DNA of 64,000 nt. It comes from Serpens gallinarum. GTDB lineage: Bacteria; Pseudomonadota; Gammaproteobacteria; Pseudomonadales; Pseudomonadaceae. Positions 47,257-55,191 of the stretch are shown here, one piece after another. Positions within the stretch are counted from its first letter, which is position 1. Each line of letters starts with the position of its first letter. Under the pieces are notes generated by a model that was given only the letters and a program-made list of their open reading frames with translations, searched no databases and was not told the origin of the DNA. Location: assembly GCF_014836765.1 (NCBI RefSeq), contig NZ_JACSQG010000001.1, forward strand, positions 180,796-244,795, given 5' to 3'. Both the position numbers and the translations under genes were made by a program.

Positions 47257-48615
47257 ATGGGTCTGGTTCTTATTCTGGTGGCACTGATCGTCTTCATCGT
47301 GCTGGCCACCACACGCTTGAAATTGCATCCCTTCCTGGCGCTGCTAGCTGCCGCGTTTATCGCCGGCTTTGCCTATCAACTGCCAAGTGCTGAAATCGTC
47401 AAGAACATCGCCGGCGGTTTCGGCGGCATTCTCGGTTACATCGGCATCGTCATTGCGCTGGGCACCATCATCGGGGTGATCCTGGAGCGCAGTGGTGCGG
47501 CGATCACCATGGCGGAAACGGTGATCAAGCTGCTCGGCGAGCGGTTCCCCACGCTGACCATGTCGATCATCGGCTACCTGGTGTCGATCCCGGTGTTCTG
47601 CGACTCCGGCTACGTGATCCTCAATTCGCTGAAAAATGCCTTGGCCACGCGCATGAAAGTGTCAGTGGTGGCCATGAGCGTGGCGCTCGCCACGGGCCTG
47701 TATGCGACCCACACTTTCGTGCCGCCGACGCCCGGCCCGATTGCCGCGGCCGGCAACCTGGGGCTGGAATCCAGCCTGGGCCTGGTGATTGCCGTGGGCC
47801 TGGTGGTGGCGCTGGTCACCGCGCTGGCGGGCATGCTGTGGGCCAACCGCTTCATCGGTAAGGACTACGCCCTGGAAGATGACGGTCTGGCCCATGACGA
47901 CGCGCAGGACTTTGCCGCGCTGCGCGCCAAGTACGGCACTTTGCCGTCGGCGGCCCAAGCCTTCGCGCCGATTTTCGTGCCGATTCTGTTGATCTGCCTG
48001 GGCTCGGTGGCGGTATTCCCCAGCAAGCCGCTGGGCGATGGCCTGGTGTTGGACGTCCTCAGCTTCCTCGGTCAGCCGATAGTGGCCCTGCTGGTCGGCC
48101 TGGCGCTGGCCTGCACGCTGCTGAAAAGCGCCGACAAGCGTAAAGAGTTTCACGACCATGTCGCCGAGGGTCTGCTGCAGGCCGCGCCGATTCTGCTGAT
48201 TACCGGTGCCGGCGGTGCGTTTGGCGCGGTGCTCAAGGTCACACCGCTGGGCGATTACCTCGGCCAGACGCTGTCGGCCCTGGGCATCGGTCTGCTGATG
48301 CCGTTCGTGGTCGCTGCCGCACTGAAAACCGCCCAGGGTTCGACCACCGTAGCGCTGGTCACCACCTCGGCGCTGGTGGCGCCGCTGCTGACGCAGTTGG
48401 GCCTGGACAGCGAAATGGGCCGGGTGCTCACTGTCATGGCCATTGGCGCCGGCGCGATGACCGTCTCCCATGCCAATGACAGCTTCTTCTGGGTGGTCAC
48501 CCAATTCAGCCGCATGCCGGTGGCGTTGGCCTACCGCGCCCAGACCATGGCCACCCTGATTCAGGGCCTGGCGGGCATCATCACCGTATGGCTGCTGAGC
48601 CTGGTGTTGCTGTAA
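47257..48615 (+). CDS. GntP family permease
   Basis: A 452-residue gluconate/glycerate-type H+ symporter with about 12-14 hydrophobic segments. The GntP signatures are the conserved FCDSGYVILNSLKNALA segment, ATHTFVPPTPGP and a C-terminal SHANDSFFWVV motif. Context with cdaR and glycerate kinase favours glycerate or a related sugar acid as substrate. The ATG at 47257 (MGLVLIL) starts the first helix; the longer frame from 47179 adds a basic leader and is rejected. Confidence 0.92.
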   Translation: MGLVLILVALIVFIVLATTRLKLHPFLALLAAAFIAGFAYQLPSAEIVKNIAGGFGGILGYIGIVIALGTIIGVILERSGAAITMAETVIKLLGERFPTLTMSIIGYLVSIPVFCDSGYVILNSLKNALATRMKVSVVAMSVALATGLYATHTFVPPTPGPIAAAGNLGLESSLGLVIAVGLVVALVTALAGMLWANRFIGKDYALEDDGLAHDDAQDFAALRAKYGTLPSAAQAFAPIFVPILLICLGSVAVFPSKPLGDGLVLDVLSFLGQPIVALLVGLALACTLLKSADKRKEFHDHVAEGLLQAAPILLITGAGGAFGAVLKVTPLGDYLGQTLSALGIGLLMPFVVAAALKTAQGSTTVALVTTSALVAPLLTQLGLDSEMGRVLTVMAIGAGAMTVSHANDSFFWVVTQFSRMPVALAYRAQTMATLIQGLAGIITVWLLSLVLL

Positions 48616-48651
48616 CAGGCCGTTCCGGTCTGCGCAGCGGGGTTTAGGAGA

Positions 48652-48692
48652 AGCCGAAATACGTCATGCTTGAACGTATTTCGGCTCTTTCG
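48652..48692 (+). terminator. perfect 13-bp hairpin between permease and glycerate kinase genes
   Basis: AGCCGAAATACGT (48652-48664) pairs perfectly with ACGTATTTCGGCT (48674-48686) around a nine-base loop, followed by CTTTCGTTT. It may terminate or attenuate before the kinase gene. Confidence 0.6.
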
Positions 48693-48765
48693 TTTGTGTA
48701 CTGCGCGTTACCACCGCGGGGTAGTTTTTTATCGGCGGCGTGCCACGCCGCTTTTGAGGTTGGAT

Positions 48766-49902
48766 ATGAAAATCGTCATTGCTCCGGATTCTTTCAAAGA
48801 GAGTCTCAGTGCGCCCCAGGTGGCTGCTGCAATTGCCCAGGGCTGGACGGCCATCTATCCAGAGGCCGAATGCCTGTTGCGGCCCATGGCCGATGGCGGT
48901 GAAGGCACCGTGGACGCGTTGCTGGCGGCCACGGGCGGGGAGCGCCGCGAGTGCTCAGTACAGGGGCCATTGGGCACGCCTGTGGCCGCCCACTGGGGCT
49001 TGCTCGCGGACGGCACCGCAGTGATTGAAATGGCCGCCGCCAGTGGCCTGCACTGGGTGCCGCTCGCACAGCGCAACGTGTTGCAGGCCTGCAGCTACGG
49101 CACGGGCGAACTGATCGTTCAAGCGCTGGACGCCGGCGCGCGCCGGATCATTCTGGGCCTGGGCGGCAGTGCCACCAACGATGGCGGCAGCGGACTGCTG
49201 CGTGCACTGGGCGTGCGCTTTCTCGATGACCAGGGACAGTTATTGGCCCCGGGTGGCGCCGCCTTGGCGCAGCTGGCGCAGATTGATGTGTCGGGTCTGG
49301 ATGCTCGCTTGCAGCAGGTTCAGGTGCAGGTGGCAGCGGATGTCGACAACCCGCTGTGCGGCCCGCGCGGCGCCTCGGCGGTGTTCGGCCCGCAAAAAGG
49401 CGCCAGCGCCGCTGAGGTCGAGCAGTTGGACGCGGCGCTGGCCCACTATGCGCAAATCATGGCGCGAACCCTGGGTGAAGACCATGCGCAGGTTCCCGGT
49501 GTCGGAGCCGCAGGCGGCTTGGGCTTTGCCGCGCGCGCGGTTCTCAAGGCCGGTTTTCGCCCGGGCATCGAGGTCGTTGCCGAACTGTCCGGCCTGGCTG
49601 AGGCGGTGCAGGGCGCGGATTTGGTTATCACCGGCGAAGGCCGTCTGGACGCACAGACCCTGCACGGGAAAACCCCTCTGGGCGTGGCTCGCATCGCCGC
49701 CGCCGCCGGTGTACCGGTGATCGCCCTGGCCGGCAGTTTGGGTGAGGGCTATCAGCGCTTGTATGACGAGGGTATCGCCGCTGCGTTCAGCCTCACCCCC
49801 GGCCCGGTCAGCCTGGAGCAAGCCTGCGCCGAAGCGACGGACCTTCTGCGAAACCGCGCGACCGATATCGCCCGCTTGTGGCGTCTGGCACGAGGAAAAT
49901 GA
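48766..49902 (+). CDS. garK: glycerate kinase
   Basis: A 378-residue class of glycerate kinase (GarK/GlxK family) that phosphorylates D-glycerate to 2-phosphoglycerate (or 3-). The family opening is KIVIAPDSFKESLSA, followed by MADGGEGTVDAL, the GGSATNDGGSG motif and the C-terminal GEGRLDAQTLHGKTP. The ATG at 48766 is clear. It is downstream of the GntP permease and regulator, making a compact glycerate-use cluster. Confidence 0.95.
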   Translation: MKIVIAPDSFKESLSAPQVAAAIAQGWTAIYPEAECLLRPMADGGEGTVDALLAATGGERRECSVQGPLGTPVAAHWGLLADGTAVIEMAAASGLHWVPLAQRNVLQACSYGTGELIVQALDAGARRIILGLGGSATNDGGSGLLRALGVRFLDDQGQLLAPGGAALAQLAQIDVSGLDARLQQVQVQVAADVDNPLCGPRGASAVFGPQKGASAAEVEQLDAALAHYAQIMARTLGEDHAQVPGVGAAGGLGFAARAVLKAGFRPGIEVVAELSGLAEAVQGADLVITGEGRLDAQTLHGKTPLGVARIAAAAGVPVIALAGSLGEGYQRLYDEGIAAAFSLTPGPVSLEQACAEATDLLRNRATDIARLWRLARGK

Positions 49903-49918
49903 GGAAAACGTGCTGCCA

Positions 49919-49952
49919 ATAAAAAACCGCGCCGACATGCGCCGGCGCGGTT
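49919..49952 (-). terminator. terminator of the DUF892 gene
   Basis: A 10-bp perfect stem (AACCGCGCCG 49925-49934 / CGGCGCGGTT 49943-49952) with a run of Ts following on the minus strand. It lies nine bases past the DUF892 stop and 16 bases after the garK stop. Confidence 0.8.
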
Positions 49953-49960
49953 AGCCGTTA

Positions 49961-50470
49961 TCACCGCTTCGCTTCTGTATCCGGCGCGGCGGAGCGGGCC
50001 AGAAACGCCCTGGTCAGTTCCGGCAGGTGCTCGCGCAGCCAATCGGCCATGGCGATTTCCTGGGGCAGGATCGTTTCGCACGCGCGCTGGGTTTCGATGT
50101 CCCCGGCCGCTTTGGCGGCTTCGATCAGCACGGTGTAGGAAGCGATCTCCATGTTCTCGAACACGTAGCCACTCATGGCGCCTTTCACCACTTCGTCACT
50201 CATGGCCATACCGCTCACAGCCTGACCGAACGCCATGAGCTTGGCTGAGATGTCCTTGATGGTGGAGGGGCTGCTGCCCAGACGCTGCAAGCAGCTTTCC
50301 AGCAACGCCCGCTGCTGGTGGGTTTCCTCAAGGTGCTGTTCGATACGAATGCGTAAGTCCGGATAGTGCTCCAACCGCTCGGCCTGCGAGCTGAGCATCT
50401 TCTCCGCCTGCTGCTCCATTGCATGCGCATCGCGCAACCAGTCGAGGAGGTTGTCTTGTGCGGTTGCCAT
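49961..50470 (-). CDS. DUF892 ferritin-like protein (YciF/YciE family)
   Basis: A 169-residue protein that should form a ferritin-like four-helix bundle, with DUF892 motifs NLLDWLRDAHAMEQQAEKML and the ENMEIASYTVLIEAA segment carrying metal-ligand-type glutamates. Family members are stress-induced and sometimes bind metals; no enzymatic role is established. The ATG at 50470 follows GAAAGGAG; a longer frame adds 41 proline/serine-rich residues and is rejected. Its start is 416 bases from the next gene. Confidence 0.85.
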   Translation of the reverse strand: MATAQDNLLDWLRDAHAMEQQAEKMLSSQAERLEHYPDLRIRIEQHLEETHQQRALLESCLQRLGSSPSTIKDISAKLMAFGQAVSGMAMSDEVVKGAMSGYVFENMEIASYTVLIEAAKAAGDIETQRACETILPQEIAMADWLREHLPELTRAFLARSAAPDTEAKR

Positions 50471-50650
50471 CGTCTCGCTCCTTTCTAGTGGAGGGGGTGA
50501 TAGTTGTGAGCCTGTGCGGGTTTCTGTGTTCAGGGGAGGAGACGGATGGCTAGTGATCAACTGACGAGCTTTGGACATACACCCGGAGGCCATGACAATA
50601 CGGCTAGCTGTTATAGGCGCGGATTTTTCCGAGATCAGACAACATCGTGC

Positions 50651-50744
50651 GAGGGGTAAAGTGCGGTCAATCGCCTCCTTACAATTCGTATTGGGGTGGT
50701 TCGATGCTTATGTGCGTTTAAATAGCACATCGACCTTTACCCTC
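50651..50744. promoter_or_regulatory. inverted-repeat region upstream of the methyltransferase-helicase gene
   Basis: In the 416-base gap 50471-50886, GAGGGGTAAAG (50651-50661) is nearly the reverse complement of CTTTACCCTC (50735-50744). Between them, 50701-50733 can fold in two ways (TCGATG/CATCGA or ATGTGC/GCACAT). No open frame or clear promoter was recognised; TATAAG at 50746-50751 is a possible -10. The rest of the gap appears empty. Confidence 0.4.
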
Positions 50745-50886
50745 GTATAAGGACGCGCATAAGGTGGCGATCTCATGGCAGATCGTGACACCCAAGGATG
50801 ATTTTTCGCGTCAACCTTCTACTACTCTGCCATCCCTTAAAGCTGCAGGTTAATAACCTGGCAGCACTGATTTCGGAGTGTGTTAG

Positions 50887-53800
50887 GTGAGCTGTACCGA
50901 GGCCTACTACAACCGCCATGCCCAGCAATTCGTCGATGACACGCTGCGTGTCGACATGCGGGCGCTTTACGCGCCCTTTCTCGCGGAGCTGCCGAATAAT
51001 GTCCATATCCTAGATGCCGGTTGCGGCTCAGGCCGCGATGCTCTGGCATTTCAGAAGCTGGGATATCAAGTCAGCGCTTTCGACGCCAGCGAACCACTGG
51101 CCGGCCATGCCAGCCAGCTGCTGGGCATTAGCGTTCCGGTAAAACGCTTTGATGAAGTGGACGAGCGTGAGCGTTATGACGGCATCTGGGCATGCGCCAG
51201 CCTGCTGCATGTAACCGAACAACAACTCCCAGATGCCTTCGAGCGGCTATGGCGAGCGCTGAAACCCGGCGGGGTGTTGTATTGCAGCTTCAAGCTGGGG
51301 CAGGGCGAGCGGCAACACCATGATCGGCACTTCACCGACGCGGACGAAACGCGCATTGGTCTTTGGACCCAGACGCTTCCTGGTATAAGCCGCACGACCT
51401 GTTGGCTGACTCAAGACCAACGGCCGGGTAGGAATGAGCAATGGCTGAATGTTTTGCTGCACAAGGCATCTAGCAAGCTGGTGACTGGCGGCGACGACAG
51501 CCCTTTCCTGCCGCACCTGTGCGCCGCCATCCACCAAGCGCACCGGGTCGACATGGCGGTGGCTTTCATCAAAGTCACTGGCCTTCGCCTGTTGTTGCCA
51601 GACTTGCTGGAGTCTCTGCAGCGCAACGAGGCGGCGTTGCCAGCCGCGCAAGTACGCATCCTGACCAGCGATTATCTGGACGTGACCGATCCAGAGGCGC
51701 TGCGCTTGCTGATGCTACTGGCTGAGCAGGGCGCCCAGGTGCGCGTCTACGAAAGCGGCGGTAGCAGCTTTCACCTCAAGGCTTATTTGTTCGGCGGGCA
51801 GGATTGGGGCCGAGCCTTTATTGGCTCCAGCAATATCAGCCGGCAAGCGCTACAGCAGGGTCTGGAATGGAACTATCGAATCAACTACCCCGGCGATGAC
51901 GGCTATCTGGAAGCCTGCCGGCGTTTCGATGAATTATTCGAGCATCCCCGCTGCACCGCGTTGAACGATGCCTGGATAGATGCCTATGAGCAGCGGCGTA
52001 TTAAACCTGTTCAGCAGCTTGAGCCGGGCAGTACAGAAAGCGAGCCGCCCCCAATGCCCAGCAAAATCCAACAAGAAGCGCTGCACGCCCTGAGCGCCAC
52101 GCGAGTGCAGGGTTATATGCGCGGCTTGGTGGTGCTGGCCACCGGTCTGGGTAAAACCTGGCTGGCCGCCTTCGACGTTAAGCAAATGGGCGCACGCCGC
52201 GTGCTGTTCGTGGCCCACCGTGAGGAAATCCTGAATCAAGCGGCGGCAACTTTTACTCGTATCCAGCCCTCGGCACGTGTCGGGTTCTATCGTGGCCAGC
52301 AACGTGACAGTCAGGTCGACGTCCTTTGCGCATCGGTGCAAACGCTCGGGAAGGTTGAACACCTGGAGCGCTTCAAACCTCAGCACTTCGATTACATCGT
52401 GGTCGACGAATTTCATCATGCATCGGCGCCGACCTATCACCGCCTGCTACAGCATTTCGCGCCCGCGTTCCTGCTCGGCCTGACGGCGACGCCGGACCGC
52501 ACCGACAACGCCAACATCCTCGCTCTTTGCGACAACAACTTGGTCTACGAGAGCGACCTGTTTTGCGGCGTGAGCGAAAAGCTGCTCGTACCGTTCCACT
52601 ACTACGGCATCTTCGACAGCGACGTGGATTACCAAGGCATCCCGTGGCGCAACGGCCGCTTCGACCCCGAGCTGTTGGCCAACAAACTGGCCACCCTCGG
52701 TCGCGCCCGCCATGCGTTGAGCAATTGGCGGCTGCATGGGCAAACGCGCACTTTGGCGTTCTGTGTCTCCACTCGCCACGCCGATTACATGGCCGAACAT
52801 TTTCGTAAAGAAGGCGTCCGTGCAGCGGCGGTATATGCGGACTCGCAGTTATCGCGGGGCGAGGCGCTGGAACAACTACGCGCCGGAGAATTGCAGGTGC
52901 TGTTTTCCGTCGACCTGTTCAACGAAGGCGTCGACCTGCCGGTTATCGATACGGTGATGATGCTGCGCCCCACCGAGTCGAAAATCCTCTTTCTCCAACA
53001 ACTCGGCCGCGGTCTGCGCAAGGCCGACGGCAAGGACAAGCTGGTGGTGCTGGACTTCGTCGCCAATCATCAGAGCTTTTTGCACAAGCCGATGGCGTTA
53101 TTGAATCAAAGCATGAACCGTCGGCAACTGGCTGAGCTCGCCCGGCAAGCGGAACAGGGCCAACTGGAGTTGCCGGAAGGCTGCTTCGTCAATTTTGACC
53201 TGCGCTTTATCGACTTCCTCAAGTCGCTGGACAGCGACAGCGTGCAGACCGACTACCACAGCCTGCGCGACACGCTGGGCCGTCGGCCGAGCCTGACCGA
53301 GTTCTATCGTTCGGGCGCCAGTTTGCAGGACATGCGTCGTCAGTTCGGCCATTGGTTCGCCCTGATGACCACCGAGGAAAGCGAACTGCCGGAGGTGCAG
53401 CGCACCATCATCGGCAAGCATGGCGACTTCCTGCGCGAGCTAGAAACCACCGCCATGACCAAGAGCTACAAGATGGTCTTGCTGGAGGCATTTCTGGAAC
53501 TGGATGGCTGGCGCGAGGCGGTCAGCCTGGAGCGACTGGCTGAACGTTCCTGGCTAGTTCTGCAACGCCGCCGTCCGCTGCTCGGTGATCTTCCCGATGA
53601 CTATCAAGACATGAGTCAGATGCCTGGCGATTGGCTGAGCTATTGGAAGAAAAATCCAATCAGCGCCTGGGGCGGTGGCCGCTACTTTAGCGTTGAAGAG
53701 GGGCTGTTTATCGGCAATGTTCCGGTTGAGGAGCAGGCAATAGCGCCGTTGAGCGAGCTGGTACAGGAACTGGTGGATTACCGTCTGACTACCTACGCGG

Positions 53801-54696
53801 CTCGCTCCAGCCTGCCGAGCGCCACGGTACATCCGTTGCCGAGCCGGACGGAACAGGTGGAGCTGGCCTATTTCCCTAGCCTGAAAATCGCCTGCGGCCA
53901 CTTCCGTACCAGCCATGCCGATTACGAGGAATACCGCTCGCTCGGTCGGAATTACGGCAATCTTGATCCCGCCCGCCACTTTCTCGCCCGCGCATCTGGC
54001 AATTCCATGAACGGCGGCAAGCAGCCGATCAAGGACGGCGATTACCTATTGCTGGAGGTCATCAATAGTGAAAGCGCCGGCAAGACTACCGGCGACGTTA
54101 TGGCCATCGAGCGCCAGGACGAAACCGGCGATAACCAATACCTGCTGCGTAAGGTGCTCAAAGATCCCAACGGCCAAAATCGCCTGCGCGCCCATAACCC
54201 CGACTACGCCGACATCCTGGTCAGTGACGAACTGCGAGAGCAATTCCGCACCTTCGCACGCCTCAAAGCGATCATCGACCCGCTGCAAATGCAGGTTGGC
54301 CAACGCTTTATGCGCGAAGAAATCCCACCGCTGTTTGGCACCGAGTTCAATGCCGGCAGTTGGAACAGCGGGCACGTGGTGATAACGGAGCGCAATGCGC
54401 ATGTCTTGTTGGTGACGCTAAACAAACAAGGCAAAGCCGAAGACCTGCGCTACCAAGACCACTGGATAGATGAGCAACACTTTCACTGGCAAACGCAGAA
54501 CCAGACGGCACCCGATAACAAACGCGGCAAGGAAATCATCAATCACAAAGCGCTGGGCATTGTTCTGCATCTCTTCGTGCGCGAGAACAGGCTGGAAAAC
54601 GGCAAGGCTGCGCCCTTCCGCTACTACGGGCAGGTGAGTTATCAGAGCCACAGCGGAAGTAAGCCGATGAGTGTGAGTTTCGAGCTGCAGCCGTAG
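50887..54696 (+). CDS. methyltransferase - PLD - SF2 helicase - S24 peptidase - DUF3427-like fusion
   Basis: A 1269-residue multidomain protein. Order: class I SAM methyltransferase (about 1-195; motif I DAGCGSG 43-49); PLD-like domain (196-375; HxK at 296-298, GSSN 313-316); SF2 helicase (390-735; Walker A GLGKT 420-424, DEFH 507-510, TATP 533-536, QLGRGLR 705-711); a helical middle part; an S24 LexA/UmuD-like region (995-1095; Cys-Gly 1003-1004, GNSM with S1040); and a DUF3427-like C-terminus (1140-1269, FHWQTQNQ). GTG start at 50887 follows GGAG by eight bases. No DPPY motif is seen, so the methyltransferase is probably not an N6-adenine enzyme. The gene is solitary, next to tRNA-Thr. A role in phage defence or DNA repair is inferred, not shown. 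Confidence 0.85.
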   Translation: MSCTEAYYNRHAQQFVDDTLRVDMRALYAPFLAELPNNVHILDAGCGSGRDALAFQKLGYQVSAFDASEPLAGHASQLLGISVPVKRFDEVDERERYDGIWACASLLHVTEQQLPDAFERLWRALKPGGVLYCSFKLGQGERQHHDRHFTDADETRIGLWTQTLPGISRTTCWLTQDQRPGRNEQWLNVLLHKASSKLVTGGDDSPFLPHLCAAIHQAHRVDMAVAFIKVTGLRLLLPDLLESLQRNEAALPAAQVRILTSDYLDVTDPEALRLLMLLAEQGAQVRVYESGGSSFHLKAYLFGGQDWGRAFIGSSNISRQALQQGLEWNYRINYPGDDGYLEACRRFDELFEHPRCTALNDAWIDAYEQRRIKPVQQLEPGSTESEPPPMPSKIQQEALHALSATRVQGYMRGLVVLATGLGKTWLAAFDVKQMGARRVLFVAHREEILNQAAATFTRIQPSARVGFYRGQQRDSQVDVLCASVQTLGKVEHLERFKPQHFDYIVVDEFHHASAPTYHRLLQHFAPAFLLGLTATPDRTDNANILALCDNNLVYESDLFCGVSEKLLVPFHYYGIFDSDVDYQGIPWRNGRFDPELLANKLATLGRARHALSNWRLHGQTRTLAFCVSTRHADYMAEHFRKEGVRAAAVYADSQLSRGEALEQLRAGELQVLFSVDLFNEGVDLPVIDTVMMLRPTESKILFLQQLGRGLRKADGKDKLVVLDFVANHQSFLHKPMALLNQSMNRRQLAELARQAEQGQLELPEGCFVNFDLRFIDFLKSLDSDSVQTDYHSLRDTLGRRPSLTEFYRSGASLQDMRRQFGHWFALMTTEESELPEVQRTIIGKHGDFLRELETTAMTKSYKMVLLEAFLELDGWREAVSLERLAERSWLVLQRRRPLLGDLPDDYQDMSQMPGDWLSYWKKNPISAWGGGRYFSVEEGLFIGNVPVEEQAIAPLSELVQELVDYRLTTYAARSSLPSATVHPLPSRTEQVELAYFPSLKIACGHFRTSHADYEEYRSLGRNYGNLDPARHFLARASGNSMNGGKQPIKDGDYLLLEVINSESAGKTTGDVMAIERQDETGDNQYLLRKVLKDPNGQNRLRAHNPDYADILVSDELREQFRTFARLKAIIDPLQMQVGQRFMREEIPPLFGTEFNAGSWNSGHVVITERNAHVLLVTLNKQGKAEDLRYQDHWIDEQHFHWQTQNQTAPDNKRGKEIINHKALGIVLHLFVRENRLENGKAAPFRYYGQVSYQSHSGSKPMSVSFELQP

Positions 54697-54742
54697 TCCG
54701 TATCCCTATCATATGCAGGCGGGTCGGTCTAACACTCGCCCC

Positions 54743-54766
54743 AACGGGATGCAGAACGGGATGCAG
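54743..54766. repeat. 12-bp direct tandem repeat
   Basis: AACGGGATGCAG occurs twice without a gap (54743-54754 and 54755-54766), between the fusion gene and the tRNA-Thr terminator. It could be a scar at an insertion boundary. Confidence 0.8.
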
Positions 54767-54778
54767 ATTCCCCAAAAC

Positions 54779-54804
54779 GAAAAAGGCCCACCGTGCGGTG
54801 AGCC
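54779..54804 (-). terminator. terminator of tRNA-Thr
   Basis: A nine-pair stem with one mismatch (54785-54793 / 54796-54804) is followed by five or more Ts on the minus strand, 18 bases past the tRNA 3' end. Confidence 0.8.
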
Positions 54805-54821
54805 TAAGTCGTTGTTTTGTA

Positions 54822-54897
<76 letters not shown>

Positions 54898-54910
54898 GTA
54901 ATGGAGGCGC

Positions 54911-54938
54911 ATTATAACGATTGGGCCTGCGCTGTAAA
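54911..54938 (-). promoter_or_regulatory. sigma70 promoter of tRNA-Thr
   Basis: On the minus strand, TTTACA (54933-54938) and a perfect TATAAT (54911-54916) are separated by 16 bases. The -10 ends 13 bases before the tRNA 5' end. Confidence 0.75.
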
Positions 54939-55163
54939 CCGTTGAATGGGCTTTTCGGTCTCGTTGGGTAGAAAATGGTTTGCGGTTATTCACAATCGGA
55001 ATTGAACGTCGAGCTTTTTGAGAAAAAATCTGTGATTGGCTCGACGAAATGCTCAACCTGCTGTTTTAACTGACTTTATTGCCGTTGGTTGAAAATAGGC
55101 CAACTATTCAGAAGGCCCGGTTTTCGGGCTTTAGCGCTGCTTTTCCAAACATTGCGCACAGAG

Positions 55164-55172
55164 TTATCCACA
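55164..55172 (+). other. single consensus DnaA box
   Basis: TTATCCACA is a perfect DnaA-box match. Only one clear copy is present in the 294-base gap 54898-55191, with no AT-rich unwinding element, so it is not an origin. It might titrate DnaA or be chance. Confidence 0.4.
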
Positions 55173-55191
55173 GGTTCTGTGGGTATCTCAC

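Noticed and set aside
50887..51470. Reading the N-terminal domain of the fusion as a DNA adenine methyltransferase of a restriction system
   Set aside because: Motif I is present but no DPPY/NPPY-type motif IV is seen; it looks like a general class I methyltransferase, so modification-restriction is not claimed.
55141..55191. Replication origin at the DnaA box
   Set aside because: There is one box only, with no cluster or AT-rich region and no origin-linked genes.
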